From Photobacterium sanguinicancri (GTDB taxonomy: Bacteria > Pseudomonadota > Gammaproteobacteria > Enterobacterales > Vibrionaceae), in contig NZ_AP024850.1 in NCBI RefSeq assembly GCF_024346675.1, positions 1,302,001 through 1,366,000 of the forward strand: a DNA stretch of 64,000 nucleotides, given 5' to 3'. The notes beneath the pieces were generated by a model. The model ran no database searches. It was not told the DNA's origin and worked only from the letters and a program-made list of their open reading frames with translations. This document shows positions 1 to 10,714 of this stretch, piece after piece (within the stretch, counting starts at the first letter, position 1; each line of letters opens with the position of its first letter). A program made the position numbers and the translations under genes.

Positions 1-78
1 CAATTTAAGGATTATCACGCACCTTTGCCAATCGAGCAAGTGAAGCGGTTTAACTGCTCATTATTTGTCTATATTTAG
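1..78 (+). CDS. possible C-terminal end of an upstream gene (partial)
   Basis: The first reading frame is open from the window edge for 25 codons and ends in TAG. The tail reads ...APLPIEQVKRFNCSLFVYI. It is too short to assign a family. A gene ending about 100 bases before lolC is plausible; in some vibrios a PilZ-type gene sits near lolCDE, but nothing here proves that. The stretch could equally be non-coding. The roughly 100 bases that follow, up to lolC, hold no other reading frame I can support. Confidence 0.3.
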   Translation, partial: QFKDYHAPLPIEQVKRFNCSLFVYI

Positions 79-178
79 CTGTTGTTTTTTCATTACTTTT
101 ACTTAGGCGGTTGGTAATCACTCACGGCAAGGGTTATGCTTGCAGGCAGTTATTTATTGATGGTTTTTGAGCGAGTTT

Positions 179-1387
179 ATGTTTCATCCCGTCTCACTTT
201 TTATAGGGTTACGTTATTTGCGTGGCCGTTCTGGCGACCGATTTAGTCGCTTTGTCTCTTATATGTCGACCGCAGGTATCACGATAGGTGTGCTTTCTTT
301 AGTGACGGTATTGTCGGTGATGAATGGTTTTGAGCAACAGCTCAAGCAGCGTATTTTAGGGGTCATGCCTCAAGCTGTGATTAGCGAACCAGCAAATATC
401 ACCTTGTTAGCAGACCAAGCGCCAGCATGGCTTTCTGAATTACCGCATACCACACAAGTTACGCCAGTTGTTCGTGGTGAAGCTATTTTGCAAAGTGCCC
501 AGTCATTATCTGCGGGTATGTTAATGGGGGTTGACCCATCTGAACTTGAACCTATCGCGCAACAAATGACATTGGGTAACCTTTCTGACCTGACATCGGG
601 TAGCTATCGTGTGGTGCTTGGCCAAGCATTGGCGGTACAACTGGGTGTACAGGTGGGTGATAAAGTGCGCTTGATGGTCACCAGTGCTAGCCAATACACA
701 CCATTAGGACGTATTCCAAGTCAGCGAAACTTTACTGTGTCTGGCTTGTTTGATACTGGATCTGATGTAGACAAACAGCTGATCGTGGTGAACATACATG
801 ACGCTGGTAAGTTGTTACGTTTGAAAAAAGATGAAATTTCTGGCTGGCGTTTATTCTTAGATGATCCGTTTGCGGTGACTGAACTGGCTAATATGTCGTT
901 ACCAGATGGCTGGGCATGGTCTGATTGGCGTGAACAACGTGGCGAACTTTTCCAAGCTGTTAAAATGGAAAAAAACATGATGGGCTTGATGTTAGGGCTA
1001 ATTATTGGTGTTGCTGCGTTTAATATTATTTCTGCGTTGATCATGGTGGTGATGGAGAAACAAGCCGAAGTCGCCATTTTGAAAACCCAGGGTATGACTA
1101 ATTTTCAAGTTTTGATGGTGTTCATTGTTCAAGGGGCGAGTAGTGGTGTTATTGGTGCCTTAGCGGGTGGATTACTCGGGGTATTGTTGGCTCTTAACCT
1201 CAATACTGTTATGACGGTATTTGGCGTACAGTTGATTACTGTTGGTGGTTCACTGCCTGTTGTTATTTCACCGCTTCAAATTTTGTTTGTTATTTTAGGT
1301 GCTATAGCATTAAGCCTATTAGCCACTGTTTTTCCTTCTTATCGTGCAGCTACTGTTCGTCCTGCTGAGGCACTTCGTTATGAGTAA
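179..1387 (+). CDS. lolC: LolC, lipoprotein-releasing ABC transporter permease
   Basis: LolC is an inner-membrane permease subunit of the LolCDE complex, which extracts outer-membrane lipoproteins from the inner membrane and hands them to LolA. The 402-residue product has the MacB/LolC layout: one N-terminal membrane helix (about residues 22-45, ending in [11 protein letters not shown]), a large periplasmic domain, and three C-terminal helices in the FtsX-like domain, ending in the typical [16 protein letters not shown] start it at the ATG giving [13 protein letters not shown], which aligns with E. coli LolC; the frame also extends upstream to a TTG. It is the first gene of lolC-lolD-lolE, and its stop overlaps the lolD start by 8 bases, indicating translational coupling. 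Confidence 0.95.
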   Translation: MFHPVSLFIGLRYLRGRSGDRFSRFVSYMSTAGITIGVLSLVTVLSVMNGFEQQLKQRILGVMPQAVISEPANITLLADQAPAWLSELPHTTQVTPVVRGEAILQSAQSLSAGMLMGVDPSELEPIAQQMTLGNLSDLTSGSYRVVLGQALAVQLGVQVGDKVRLMVTSASQYTPLGRIPSQRNFTVSGLFDTGSDVDKQLIVVNIHDAGKLLRLKKDEISGWRLFLDDPFAVTELANMSLPDGWAWSDWREQRGELFQAVKMEKNMMGLMLGLIIGVAAFNIISALIMVVMEKQAEVAILKTQGMTNFQVLMVFIVQGASSGVIGALAGGLLGVLLALNLNTVMTVFGVQLITVGGSLPVVISPLQILFVILGAIALSLLATVFPSYRAATVRPAEALRYE

Positions 1388-2069
1388 TTCGTTATTAGTT
1401 TGTCATGGTTTGCGTAAAGTTTATCGCGAAGCTCAGATGGAAACCGAGGTACTGAAAGGTGTTGGCTTTAGTATTGAAAGCGGTGAACTTGTCGGTATTG
1501 TCGGATCATCAGGTTCAGGTAAAAGTACGTTGTTGCATTTATTAGGGGCTTTGGATGAACCAACTGCGGGCGAGGTTTTTTTCAACGGAAACAACTTGGG
1601 CGCAATGAGTACGAATAAACAAGCGAAATTGCGTAACCAAGAGATTGGTTTTGTGTATCAATTTCACCACTTACTAGCTGACTTCAGTGCGTTAGAAAAT
1701 GTGGCGATGCCCCTGCTTATTGGTGGTGTTGCGATTAATGAAGCCAAATCACGAGCAGAAGAATTGTTGACGATGGTTGGTTTAAGCCATCGAGTAGAAC
1801 ACCGTCCGTCAGAGCTTAGTGGTGGGGAGCGTCAGCGTGTGGCCATTGCACGTGCGTTGGTGAATAAGCCGTCGTTAGTCTTAGCTGATGAGCCAACGGG
1901 TAATTTAGACCATAAAACGGCATTGGATATTTACGATTTAATGCGTCGTTTGAATACTGATTTTGGTACAGCATTTTTAGTCGTGACGCATGATAAAGAA
2001 TTAGCAGCAAAACTTGATCGCTGTATGCACATGCAAGATGGTGAATTGGTACAGGTTGAGGTGGCTTAA
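1380..2069 (+). CDS. lolD: LolD, lipoprotein-releasing ABC transporter ATPase
   Basis: LolD is the cytoplasmic ATPase that powers LolCE. The 229-residue product carries Walker [10 protein letters not shown], the Q-loop region ([12 protein letters not shown], typical of LolD/MacB ATPases), the ABC signature [15 protein letters not shown] and Walker [13 protein letters not shown], followed by the switch histidine in VVTHD. The start is the ATG inside the end of lolC ([13 protein letters not shown]); a longer in-frame extension exists but would run through lolC coding sequence and does not match the family. The stop overlaps the lolE start by one base (TAATG), so the three genes form one tight operon. 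Confidence 0.95.
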   Translation: MSNSLLVCHGLRKVYREAQMETEVLKGVGFSIESGELVGIVGSSGSGKSTLLHLLGALDEPTAGEVFFNGNNLGAMSTNKQAKLRNQEIGFVYQFHHLLADFSALENVAMPLLIGGVAINEAKSRAEELLTMVGLSHRVEHRPSELSGGERQRVAIARALVNKPSLVLADEPTGNLDHKTALDIYDLMRRLNTDFGTAFLVVTHDKELAAKLDRCMHMQDGELVQVEVA

Positions 2070-3313
2070 TGTTTCGACCTTTATCCCTGTATATAGGTAG
2101 CCGATTTAGTCGTGCTAAACAGCGTAATAAGATGGTTTCGTTTATTTCGATATCGTCTACGTTGGGGATTGCGATAGGTGTTGCAGTGATCATTATTGGT
2201 TTATCTGCAATGAACGGTTTTGAACGTGAATTACAAAATCGCGTGCTATCAGTGATCCCTCATGGTGAATTACAAGCGGTGAATCCTCCATTTACCGACT
2301 GGCAGCCTGTGATTGAAAAAGCAGAGCAGCATCCTCGTGTTACGGGCGCGGCACCGTATATTCTGTTTACGGCGTTGCTAGAAAAAGGCACTAACTTGAA
2401 AGCGGTTGAAGTGCGAGGTGTAGATCCGACTCAAGAAGAGAAAGTCAGCGCGATTCCGCAATTCATCCAAAATGGTGCGTGGCAGCAATTTAAAGCAGGC
2501 AGTAAGCAAGTGATCCTTGGGCAAGGTGTTGCTGATAAGCTGGGTATTAAAGTCGGCGATTGGATCACGGCGATGATTCCAAATCCAGATCCTGCATTGA
2601 AGTTGCGAGCACCGCATCGCGTTCGTCTACAAGTATCGGGGTTATTAGCATTGGGTGGTCAAATAGACCATAACTTAGCCTTGGTACCGCTAGCGGATGC
2701 GCAGTCCTATTTAGCGATGGGTGATGGTGTGACTGGCGTTTCACTTCAAGTTGATAATGTACTCGAAGCCATGCCTATTGTTCGTGAGGTCGGTTATACC
2801 TTACCTGTCTATGTGTATCTGAAAAGTTGGACCCAAAAATACGGCTATTTATACCGTGATATTCAGATGGTTCGTACCATCATGTACTTAGTCATGGTGT
2901 TAGTGATTGGTGTGGCGTGTTTTAACATTGTGTCGACACTGATGATGTCAGTAAAAGATCGATCACCAGATATTGCAATTCTTCGTACCATGGGTGCCAG
3001 CGACGGTTTAATTAAGTCCATCTTCATTTGGCATGGCGTACTCTCTGGGGTGTTAGGCAGCTTGGTTGGCTCGGCAATAGGGTGCTTTGTCGCATTGAAT
3101 CTGACGTCTTTTATCAAAGGCGTAGAGCAGCTCATCGGTCACCAGTTTCTATCTGGTGATATCTACTTTGTCGACTTTTTACCCACAGAATTGGCAATGC
3201 AAGATGTTGCCCTCGTGACGATTACTGCGGTTATTCTGAGTTTACTCGCGACTTGGTACCCTGCTCGTCGTGCGAGTGCACTCCACCCAGCGCAAGTACT
3301 GAGTGCTAAATGA
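2069..3313 (+). CDS. lolE: LolE, lipoprotein-releasing ABC transporter permease
   Basis: LolE is the second permease of LolCDE, the partner that binds the lipoprotein substrate. The 414-residue protein closely follows E. coli LolE: N-terminal [17 protein letters not shown], helix with [20 protein letters not shown], periplasmic domain, then [22 protein letters not shown] and the C-terminal [19 protein letters not shown]. That both LolC-like and LolE-like paralogues are present fits enterobacteria and vibrios, which use a heterodimeric permease rather than a single LolF. It is the last gene of the operon and is followed by a terminator hairpin. Confidence 0.95.
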   Translation: MFRPLSLYIGSRFSRAKQRNKMVSFISISSTLGIAIGVAVIIIGLSAMNGFERELQNRVLSVIPHGELQAVNPPFTDWQPVIEKAEQHPRVTGAAPYILFTALLEKGTNLKAVEVRGVDPTQEEKVSAIPQFIQNGAWQQFKAGSKQVILGQGVADKLGIKVGDWITAMIPNPDPALKLRAPHRVRLQVSGLLALGGQIDHNLALVPLADAQSYLAMGDGVTGVSLQVDNVLEAMPIVREVGYTLPVYVYLKSWTQKYGYLYRDIQMVRTIMYLVMVLVIGVACFNIVSTLMMSVKDRSPDIAILRTMGASDGLIKSIFIWHGVLSGVLGSLVGSAIGCFVALNLTSFIKGVEQLIGHQFLSGDIYFVDFLPTELAMQDVALVTITAVILSLLATWYPARRASALHPAQVLSAK

Positions 3314-3346
3314 TTTTTTAGCGACCGGATGATTAGGTATAACGGG

Positions 3347-3374
3347 AAAGCAGCCAATCTGGCTGCTTTTTTTA
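3347..3374 (+). terminator. rho-independent terminator of lolCDE
   Basis: The stem AAAGCAGCC / GGCTGCTTT with a 5-base loop is followed directly by a run of T residues, 33 bases after the lolE stop. Confidence 0.85.
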
Positions 3375-3544
3375 TTCAGTGTACTTAGTCGTAGTAGCAC
3401 TCGCTGTAGCACTGAACATTGTTATGGGGCGATAACACAATGATGCAAATACAGTGATTTGTTAGTAAAACTATCTTAGTTGCTACTCGCATCTACATAA
3501 GCTTTATTCAGTATTAAGGGCCTGTTCGACATTATTTTGATATT

Positions 3545-3588
3545 AAAAAACCTCATTACCCATTGAGTTGATTGGTAACGAGGTTTTT
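3545..3588 (-). terminator. terminator hairpin, probably for the DUF2062 gene
   Basis: A long inverted repeat, AAAAAACCTC-TTACC against GGTAACGAGGTTTTTT with one mismatch, lies 25 bases beyond the end of the reverse-strand DUF2062 gene. A-runs and T-runs flank both sides, so it could stop transcription from either direction. Between this hairpin and the lolE terminator I see no gene. Confidence 0.75.
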
Positions 3589-3612
3589 TTGATGGTTATA
3601 ACTTTTTAGGCG

Positions 3613-4143
3613 TTATAACCCTTTGCTAAACGGTTTTCTAAAGCGGCGTTTATTCCAGCTTCTTACGACTGAATAACGCCATAGGCCTTGAATACCGAAG
3701 TAACCAATAAGGCCACAAGCTACGCTGCAAATAAGACAGCCAAGTAAGAATGGCGGTCCAATTTGGCTCATTTGATGCAGTAAGAAATCCCACGACAGTT
3801 CAAAGTGGAAAGCTTGATGTGGCGTGTGCATCAACCATGCCCCAATCTTATATGCGCCATAAAAAAGCACAGGCATGGTAATAGGGTTGCTTATCCATAC
3901 TAAGGCAACAGAAAGTGGTAAATTAACGCCGAAACAAACAGCTAAACCTGCAGCCATGATCATTTGACTGGGTAGGGGAACAAAAGCCATAAAAAGGCCA
4001 ACAGCGAAGGCGCCCGAAGCAGAACGGCGGTTTAAGCACCATAAGTTCGGGTTATAGAGGGTGTTGCCGAAAATTTTCAAAGCCTTTTGGCGCTTGATGA
4101 CGTCATGGCTTGGTAAGAAACGTTTAATAAGTTGTTTAGGCAT
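3613..4143 (-). CDS. DUF2062 family inner-membrane protein
   Basis: This 176-residue protein belongs to the DUF2062 family, whose function is not established. The conserved core is visible: ASGAFAVGLFMAFVPLPSQM and then the family hallmark WISNPITMPVLFYGAYKIG, followed by a C-terminal helix with CLICSVACGLIGYFGIQ. Two to three membrane segments are predicted by eye. It begins with a basic, soluble-looking stretch (MPKQLIKRFLPSHDVIKRQK). The gene is divergent from comEC, with only 29 bases between the start codons, so their promoters must overlap or lie within coding sequence. DUF2062 genes often neighbour comEC in gamma-proteobacteria. Confidence 0.85.
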   Translation of the reverse strand: MPKQLIKRFLPSHDVIKRQKALKIFGNTLYNPNLWCLNRRSASGAFAVGLFMAFVPLPSQMIMAAGLAVCFGVNLPLSVALVWISNPITMPVLFYGAYKIGAWLMHTPHQAFHFELSWDFLLHQMSQIGPPFLLGCLICSVACGLIGYFGIQGLWRYSVVRSWNKRRFRKPFSKGL

Positions 4144-4172
4144 CTTTATTTCATACTAATCAAGTAACTAAA

Positions 4173-6716
4173 ATGGTTATCCAAGCAGCTATTGGTTTTT
4201 CTATCGGATTATTGTCTCTTCACTACTGGCCTTATGTGCTAGCAGATCAAGATGTGCTCATTATTACCCTGCTTGGTGGGGGTGTCGCTTTATTCTTACG
4301 CTACTATTTATGCCACTATGCCTTGGCAAATGTATTGATATGGCTCCTTGCTGGTGGCTCGTTTGTCTATATTTCAACCAATAATTATATCAATACAGTG
4401 ATACAGATCCCTCCGATGGGAGCGAATATTACCATAGTTGGCATAGTTGATAGCATACAAAATGTGAATATTCCGTCTGATAACTTTGATTTCATTATCA
4501 AGAAATGGAAAGTACCGTCGGAAACATCCATTAGGGAAATGAAGGTTCGTATTTATTGGAATGAAGCAAATACCCTGAAGCAAGGGGAGTTGCTGACGTT
4601 ACAAGTTGTTCTGCGCCGACCGTATGGTCGAGTGAATCAGGCCGGGTATGATGCCGAAAAATGGTACGTTGGACATGGCTTTCATGGCCGAGGTAATCTT
4701 GTCGAAATATTGCCTGTTACGGCACCACCTACAACGTCAGGTTTTTTACATCAGCAAGGCTCAATTTCCGTTCGGCAATTATTGTTTGATACTGTCGTTG
4801 ACCAAGTGATTGCCTTGCCAAGGCACGGATTATTGCTTGCGCTCAGCTTTGGTGTGAAAGATGCGTTAACTGCTGACGATTGGTTGTGGCTACGTGATAG
4901 TGGACTTGCTCATTTAATGGCGATTTCTGGTCTACATATCGGTTTGGCTGTTGGTCTTGGTTGGTGGGTTGGGCTTCGCTTACGGGGCATACTCCCCGAG
5001 GTAACATATTTTACTTGGCTTCCTATGTGGATAGGTTTGCTTTTAGCATTATGTTACGCATGGTTAGCGGGGTTTAGTGTCCCAACACAGCGTGCGTTGC
5101 TAATGGCCAGTTTAGTCATGTTGTTTATAAGATACTTAGTGGTGTCACCTGCATGGTTTATTTTATTACTGACATTTGCACTGTGCTTAGCAATAGATCC
5201 ATTAGCTAGTTATACCATGGGTTTTTGGTTCTCGTTTTTTGCTGTGTTTGTGCTGTTAGTTTTACGGTCGAGCCAGCAATCAGTGCCTCAAAAGAACAGT
5301 GCTAACCAACAACAAGAAGACGATTCAAATGTTGCTTCAGGTGTTGGAATTGACCCTCTTCCTTCAGCTAATCGCCGAATTTCATTATTCGCAAGCATGG
5401 TAATCACCACATTCTCGCTAATGTATCAACGCTCAAAACAGTTGCTGTTTTTACAGCTGTATTTGCTGATATTAATGTTGCCTTTGCAGTGGTCTTTTTT
5501 TGGGGGATTTTCCGCGTTAGCCCCTGCTATTAATTTTATTGTTTTACCCTTAGTGAGTTTACTCACTGTTCCGTTAATTTTTGCAGCCTTGCTGGTCATT
5601 AAAATTCCAAGTTTAGCGGCAATATTCTGGCAGCTAGCTGATTGGAGTCTATGGCCTGTGGCATGGCTTGGGCAGCTTTCAGTCGGAGCGTGGCTTGAAT
5701 TTTCTCTGCTATGGCTGCCTGTTGTGGTGCTTATTGCTCTATTTGTCGTTGGTTTACGATTGTTACCTTTTCATCATTTTCCTGCGCTCTACTTTAGTAT
5801 CGTATTGGGGTTCTGCTGTTGGCAGTGGCAGCAATATGCCCCGATAATACAGAAGTTTTTATTTACCCGTATGGAAACGATAATAGAGAACAGAGCAGAA
5901 CAATCATTAGGTGCATCAACTGATCGGCAGTGGCATGTTGACATGTTAGATGTCGGGCATGGCTTATCTGTACTCATTACCCGCAATGGACGTGCTGTTT
6001 TGTATGACACGGGTAACCGATGGCGACAAGGCAGTATTGCTGCATCGGTTGTTGAACCAGTATTGAAATATAAAGGTATTTACACACTCGACGGCTTAAT
6101 ACTAAGCCATGCTGATAGTGATCATGCTGGTGGCGCAAGTTATTTAAGTGCGCGGTATGCGCCTAGCTGGAAAAGGAGCAGTGATTATCGTCTAGGGTAT
6201 TTACCCTGTATAAAAGGTGAAACTTGGGAGTGGCAATCACTCACATTCACCGTCATTTGGCCACCGAAGCGGGTTAAACGTGCGGCCAATCCACATTCTT
6301 GTGTTATTACGATAAGTGATAAGCTTTTAGCTAGTAGGGAGGGCCATCAAGAAACCGAGGTGTTATTAACAGGAGATATTGATGCGATATCTGAACTTTT
6401 GATAGCCCGAGAGCAGCCAAAACTATCACCTGATGTGTTTTTTGTCCCTCATCATGGAAGTCGTACGTCATCAAGTGTGACTTGGCTAAATAGAATGACG
6501 CCTAAACTCGCGTTAGTGTCTGTTAGCCGTTACAACCCTTGGCAATTACCTGCTATTTCAGTGAAAGAACGTTATCAAGTTCGAGGTATTCCGTGGCTAA
6601 GTACTGCGGAGTCTGGTCAGGTATCTGTGGTTATACAAGATGGCGACATTCAATATAAAGAGGCGAGAACCAGTTATCAGCAAACATGGTATCGAGACGT
6701 GTTTTCTGCCTTGTAG
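4173..6716 (+). CDS. comEC: ComEC/Rec2 DNA uptake channel
   Basis: ComEC forms the inner-membrane channel for single-stranded transforming DNA. The 847-residue product has an N-terminal DUF4131-like part with two to three helices and an OB-like region (about 1-200), the Competence domain with the signature GLAHLMAISGLHIGLAVGLG near residue 250 and many helices, and a C-terminal metallo-beta-lactamase-like domain with DVGHGLSVLI, SHADSDHAGG and FFVPHHGSRTSSS. Compared with E. coli YcaI there is an extra hydrophilic insert of about 50 residues after the FFAVFVLLVLRS helix, rich in Q, N and S. The frame is intact, so competence may be functional. Start chosen at the first ATG. Confidence 0.92.
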   Translation: MVIQAAIGFSIGLLSLHYWPYVLADQDVLIITLLGGGVALFLRYYLCHYALANVLIWLLAGGSFVYISTNNYINTVIQIPPMGANITIVGIVDSIQNVNIPSDNFDFIIKKWKVPSETSIREMKVRIYWNEANTLKQGELLTLQVVLRRPYGRVNQAGYDAEKWYVGHGFHGRGNLVEILPVTAPPTTSGFLHQQGSISVRQLLFDTVVDQVIALPRHGLLLALSFGVKDALTADDWLWLRDSGLAHLMAISGLHIGLAVGLGWWVGLRLRGILPEVTYFTWLPMWIGLLLALCYAWLAGFSVPTQRALLMASLVMLFIRYLVVSPAWFILLLTFALCLAIDPLASYTMGFWFSFFAVFVLLVLRSSQQSVPQKNSANQQQEDDSNVASGVGIDPLPSANRRISLFASMVITTFSLMYQRSKQLLFLQLYLLILMLPLQWSFFGGFSALAPAINFIVLPLVSLLTVPLIFAALLVIKIPSLAAIFWQLADWSLWPVAWLGQLSVGAWLEFSLLWLPVVVLIALFVVGLRLLPFHHFPALYFSIVLGFCCWQWQQYAPIIQKFLFTRMETIIENRAEQSLGASTDRQWHVDMLDVGHGLSVLITRNGRAVLYDTGNRWRQGSIAASVVEPVLKYKGIYTLDGLILSHADSDHAGGASYLSARYAPSWKRSSDYRLGYLPCIKGETWEWQSLTFTVIWPPKRVKRAANPHSCVITISDKLLASREGHQETEVLLTGDIDAISELLIAREQPKLSPDVFFVPHHGSRTSSSVTWLNRMTPKLALVSVSRYNPWQLPAISVKERYQVRGIPWLSTAESGQVSVVIQDGDIQYKEARTSYQQTWYRDVFSAL

Positions 6717-6730
6717 CTGGTTGTTAGTCG

Positions 6731-6760
6731 GCCCACCTTCAAGCGTGAAGGTGGGCGTTT
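6731..6760 (+). terminator. terminator hairpin after comEC
   Basis: A perfect 11-base-pair GC-rich stem (GCCCACCTTCA / TGAAGGTGGGC, loop AGCG) starts 14 bases after the comEC stop. The T-run is short (GTTTAAT), so termination may be partial. Confidence 0.65.
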
Positions 6761-6817
6761 AATGATATTGAGAGTAAAAATACAGCCTCAACGTTATTAC
6801 TATGTTCAGGTTATGGA

Positions 6818-8449
6818 CTAAACAATCTTAAATTGTCGAATCACATCCTGCATATTAACGGCCAGTTGACTAAGTTGCATACAGGCCTGAGCTGTTTGAG
6901 ATGAACCTGTCGCAACTTCACCAGAGAATTGGTTGATATGTTCAACATTACGCTGTAATTCTTCGGATACAGAGCTTTGCTCACTGCAAGCACTTGCAAT
7001 TTGAATGCTCATGGCTGCCATGTCATTAATTGAAGCACTAATTTGATCTATGGTATTTCCTGTCTGCTCTGTTTGCTCTACGCAGCGAAGGATTAACTCA
7101 CAGCTATTGCTTGTTCCCTGTACTGCCGTTTTTGAACGAGACTGGAGTTTATCGATAATTGAGACGATCTCTTCCGTTGAAGATTGAGTTCGCCCAGCCA
7201 AGGTTCTTACCTCATCGGCAACCACTGCAAATCCACGTCCTTGCTCACCTGCGCGCGCAGCTTCAATCGCTGCATTCAATGCGAGTAAATTCGTCTGCTC
7301 TGCAATGCTTTGGATGACATCCACAACCATACTAATGTTAGAGCTATCTTGTTCTAGCTGTTCAACCATTTCCCCCGTTTGTTGGATGACACTTTGTGCC
7401 TTTTGAATGTTTTCGATGCTTAATTGCACCACGACTCGCCCTTCTTCCGCATCTGAGGTTGCATTGTTGGCAGACTGAGAGGCCTCTTCTGTATTGTTTG
7501 CGACATCATTTACCGTTGCTTGCATTTGATTCATTGCCGTAGCGATCAAGTTAAGTTGGTTTTGCTGCTCATTCATGCCTTGTGAGGTTTGCTCGGAAAT
7601 AGCGCTAACTTCTTCAATCGACGCACTTAGTTGAGTTGCTGTGCTTGAAATTTGCTCTATTAGGGCCAACAATTTATCCTGCATTTGTTGAAAACTATCT
7701 GCAAGTTGCCCCATTTCGTCATTGCCAATTTTGTCTCGTGCAATACGGTGCGTTAAATCGCCAGAAGAAATCTTATGAGCTAACTCCATCACAAGTTCAA
7801 GCGGACTACATACTTGACGGCTTAACAGTGATCCCATTACGACCATGAAACCGAGTAGTAAAATTACACCCGCAAATGCATACAAGCGAGTGTCTTCTAC
7901 CATCTGGTTACTCGTGGCTTTATCTGCGGTCATATAAGACTGGTTCAGTTCTTCAAGATCAGATAAAGCAGTTTGTAATTTTTGAAAGCTGCTTAAGCTA
8001 GAGAGAACGATTTGATTGGCTTGATCGAGGTCACGTCGTTTTAATGCAGGAATATACTCTTTCGATTGATTTAGGTACTGCTGCCAAGCTTGGTTTACTT
8101 GTGCAAAGGTTTGTTTATCGTTGTCATCCCATAGTCCTTTTTCATACTCATCTAGGTAAGCATTAATGCGCTTTTCTGAGTCGACAATACCTTGAATCCA
8201 ATTAATTAGTTGTGGGTGCTCTATGTTAGGTAGAAGAGAGAACTGATCTTTACGCAGTGTTATTACTTCATTTTGTGTGTTTTTAACTAAAACAACACTG
8301 GGTACTGTGGTTTCGGCAAACTCGACCAGAGAATCATTCACATGATCGAGTTGGTTAACAATAAAAAAGATTAGGAAAACAATCGCAGCAGAGATGCTAG
8401 CGAAAACGGCAAACATTTTTTTTCTAATACTTAAATCGGATATTCTCAT
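6818..8449 (-). CDS. methyl-accepting chemotaxis protein
   Basis: A transmembrane chemoreceptor that would signal through CheA/CheW. The 543-residue product has a cytoplasmic start ([13 protein letters not shown]), a first helix (about 12-32), a helical periplasmic sensor of about 160 residues resembling the four-helix-bundle MCP type, a second helix ([19 protein letters not shown]), a HAMP domain and the signalling hairpin tip [32 protein letters not shown]. There is no C-terminal NWETF-type CheR tether. The frame continues 31 codons upstream, but the shorter start gives the usual receptor N-terminus. It is a single gene between comEC and msbA, which are near neighbours in E. coli, so it is probably an insertion. 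Its ligand cannot be told. Confidence 0.9.
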   Translation of the reverse strand: MRISDLSIRKKMFAVFASISAAIVFLIFFIVNQLDHVNDSLVEFAETTVPSVVLVKNTQNEVITLRKDQFSLLPNIEHPQLINWIQGIVDSEKRINAYLDEYEKGLWDDNDKQTFAQVNQAWQQYLNQSKEYIPALKRRDLDQANQIVLSSLSSFQKLQTALSDLEELNQSYMTADKATSNQMVEDTRLYAFAGVILLLGFMVVMGSLLSRQVCSPLELVMELAHKISSGDLTHRIARDKIGNDEMGQLADSFQQMQDKLLALIEQISSTATQLSASIEEVSAISEQTSQGMNEQQNQLNLIATAMNQMQATVNDVANNTEEASQSANNATSDAEEGRVVVQLSIENIQKAQSVIQQTGEMVEQLEQDSSNISMVVDVIQSIAEQTNLLALNAAIEAARAGEQGRGFAVVADEVRTLAGRTQSSTEEIVSIIDKLQSRSKTAVQGTSNSCELILRCVEQTEQTGNTIDQISASINDMAAMSIQIASACSEQSSVSEELQRNVEHINQFSGEVATGSSQTAQACMQLSQLAVNMQDVIRQFKIV

Positions 8450-8941
8450 AGGATAAAAACTTAAAATTGATCTATATAGAGGCTGCTGAGGTGTTCTGGC
8501 TCTATCAATATCATCGTTAAAAGCGACTACTTGGTACGGCAATTCCCCAGCAGGATGGTAACGTCATGTTGATTAAGCGGCTAATGTCATGGCGGGATGA
8601 AATTATAGAGTGATTACTCAATTGTATTTATGCGCCAAATCACACCAATCGTCTTATGCTTTATACGAATTGTGTGCGTATTGACCATTTCTTTTACTTT
8701 AGTCGGATGAAAAGCACGGATTATCGGTGTACGACGACTTGTTTTTTTTGCTTATTATTGATGAGTAATGCTGCTAATTAAGTCGTACATTAATAAATGT
8801 TGAGCTTAAGCCGAAGAGGTTTATAGGCGGTTTAATTGTACAAAAAGGGAGCAGTGTAAGTATGTTAGCCGTAACATATTTGGAGCACAGCCAAGATTGA
8901 GAGTAGAATGGGAATATCGTCTCAAATAATAACGAGTTTTC
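8450..8941. other. intergenic region between the chemoreceptor and msbA
   Basis: About 490 bases hold no convincing gene; the short reverse reading frame there (8774-8974) overlaps the msbA start and has no family features. The region must carry the divergent promoters of the chemoreceptor and the msbA operon. On the reverse strand 8721-8727 reads CCGATAA, preceded by an A-rich tract at about the distance expected for a flagellar sigma-28 promoter, but the leader to the chemoreceptor would be about 260 bases, so I do not rely on it. The sequence before msbA, AACGAG, is a weak ribosome binding site. Confidence 0.5.
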
Positions 8942-10714
8942 ATGACAAAGAATAAAGAGCAGCAGTCGGATCAATCGACGCTTGATACCTTTAAACGCCT
9001 ATGGCCTTTTATTAGCCTGTATAAGACAGGTTTGGCGGTAGCGGTTGTTGCACTGGTTATTAATGCATTGGGTGACACCTTGATGCTTTCTATGATCAAA
9101 CCACTTATGGACGAAAGCTTTGGTGGTTTTGATTCTGTTGATGGTGATTTCCTCTCAATGATGCCGTTCTACCTTGTTCTCTTAATGATTGTTCGTGGTG
9201 CGAGTGGGTTCGCTTCTACTTATTGTCTTTCTTGGGTATCTGGTAATGTAGTAATGAACATCCGTCGTAAAATGTTTAATCACTTTATGAAAATGCCAGT
9301 AAGCTTCTTCGATAAAGAATCCTCCGGCGCGTTACTCTCGCGTATCACGTATGACTCGGAACAAGTCGCTTCAGCAACCAGTGGTGCTTTAGTTAGCCTT
9401 GTACGTGAAGGTGCTTCAATCATTGGCCTTATGGCGTTGATGTTTTGGAACAGCTGGCAGTTGTCTGCAATTCTTTTAGTAATTGCCCCTGTTGTTGCTA
9501 TCAGTATTCAGATCGTTTCTAAGCGTTTTCGTAGTATTTCAAAAAATATGCAAGATGCGATGGGCTCGGTCACTTCACAAGCGGAACAAATGCTTAAAGG
9601 CCATAAAGTGGTGTTAAGCTATGGCGGTCAGCAAGTAGAAAGCGATCGTTTTGATTCAGTCAGTAATAATATGCGTCAACAAACGATGAAGTTAGTTTCA
9701 GCGCAAGCTATTGCTAACCCTGTCATTCAACTAATAGCTTCTTTTGCTTTAGTTGTAGTTCTTGTTCTCGCTGGTTCAGAGTCTCTACGTGCAGAGCTTA
9801 CTCCTGGTACTTTTGCTGTTGTATTTGGTGCGATGTTTGGTTTGATGCGCCCACTTAAAGCGCTAACGAATGTGACATCACAATTCCAACGAGGTATGGC
9901 TGCATGTAATACCTTATTTGAATTAATGGAAATGGAACCAGAAAAAGACAATGGTCACCACGATTCTGATCGCGTAAAAGGTGATATTAGAGTTGATAAC
10001 GTAACGTTTACTTACCCAACCAAGGATACTCCCGCGTTACGTAACGTGAGCTTTGATTTACCTGCGGGCAAAACATTAGCGTTAGTAGGGCGCTCTGGTT
10101 CAGGTAAGAGTACGATAGCAAATTTACTGACGCGTTTTTACGATATTGATTCGGGTCAGATCCACATTGATGATCATATAATTACTGATTACAAATTATT
10201 TAACTTACGTGAACAGGTTGCCGTTGTTTCTCAAAACGTCCATTTGTTTAACGATACAGTTGCAAATAATATCGCTTATGCAACCAATAATAAGTACAGC
10301 CGTGAAGAGATTGAACGTGCTGCAGAATTAGCTTACGCCACCGATTTTATCCAAGGTATGGATCAAGGTTTTGATACCATGATTGGTGAAAATGGTGTGA
10401 GCCTGTCTGGTGGTCAGCGTCAGCGTATTGCTATTGCTCGTGCACTTTTACGTAATGCACCAATACTGATCTTAGATGAAGCAACATCAGCACTTGATAC
10501 CGAGTCTGAACGTGCTATTCAATCTGCGTTGGATGAGTTACAAAAAGACCGTACTGTCTTGGTTATTGCGCACCGTCTATCGACTATCGAGAATGCAGAC
10601 CAGATCCTAGTCGTTGATGAAGGTGAGATTATTGAACGTGGTACTCATAGTGAGCTAATTGATAAAGCTGATGGTGCCTACGCGCAGCTTCACCGTATTC
10701 AATTCGGTCAATAA
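8942..10714 (+). CDS. msbA: MsbA, lipid A-core flippase (ABC exporter)
   Basis: MsbA is a homodimeric ABC exporter that flips lipid A-core across the inner membrane using ATP. The 590-residue protein has a six-helix exporter domain (about 25-320) and an ATPase domain with Walker [10 protein letters not shown], signature [16 protein letters not shown], Walker [13 protein letters not shown] and the H-loop in VIAHRLSTI. Length and N-terminal sequence ([30 protein letters not shown]) match E. coli MsbA. It is the first gene of the envelope operon msbA-lpxK-ycaR-kdsB, and its stop overlaps the lpxK start by one base. Confidence 0.96.
   Translation: MTKNKEQQSDQSTLDTFKRLWPFISLYKTGLAVAVVALVINALGDTLMLSMIKPLMDESFGGFDSVDGDFLSMMPFYLVLLMIVRGASGFASTYCLSWVSGNVVMNIRRKMFNHFMKMPVSFFDKESSGALLSRITYDSEQVASATSGALVSLVREGASIIGLMALMFWNSWQLSAILLVIAPVVAISIQIVSKRFRSISKNMQDAMGSVTSQAEQMLKGHKVVLSYGGQQVESDRFDSVSNNMRQQTMKLVSAQAIANPVIQLIASFALVVVLVLAGSESLRAELTPGTFAVVFGAMFGLMRPLKALTNVTSQFQRGMAACNTLFELMEMEPEKDNGHHDSDRVKGDIRVDNVTFTYPTKDTPALRNVSFDLPAGKTLALVGRSGSGKSTIANLLTRFYDIDSGQIHIDDHIITDYKLFNLREQVAVVSQNVHLFNDTVANNIAYATNNKYSREEIERAAELAYATDFIQGMDQGFDTMIGENGVSLSGGQRQRIAIARALLRNAPILILDEATSALDTESERAIQSALDELQKDRTVLVIAHRLSTIENADQILVVDEGEIIERGTHSELIDKADGAYAQLHRIQFGQ

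Noticed and set aside
721-1077. Reverse-strand reading frame of 118 codons inside lolC
   Set aside because: It is the shadow of a strongly conserved gene, with no family features or ribosome binding site.
1816-2193. Reverse-strand frame of 125 codons across lolD and lolE
   Set aside because: It overlaps two certain genes and its composition is not protein-like.
8721-8745. Sigma-28-like promoter (CCGATAA) for the chemoreceptor
   Set aside because: The -10 is good, but the -35 is only an A-run and the leader would be about 260 bases. I would not call it without transcript data.
8774-8974. Reverse-strand frame of 66 codons in the msbA promoter region
   Set aside because: It overlaps the msbA start and has no recognisable features; it is most likely chance.
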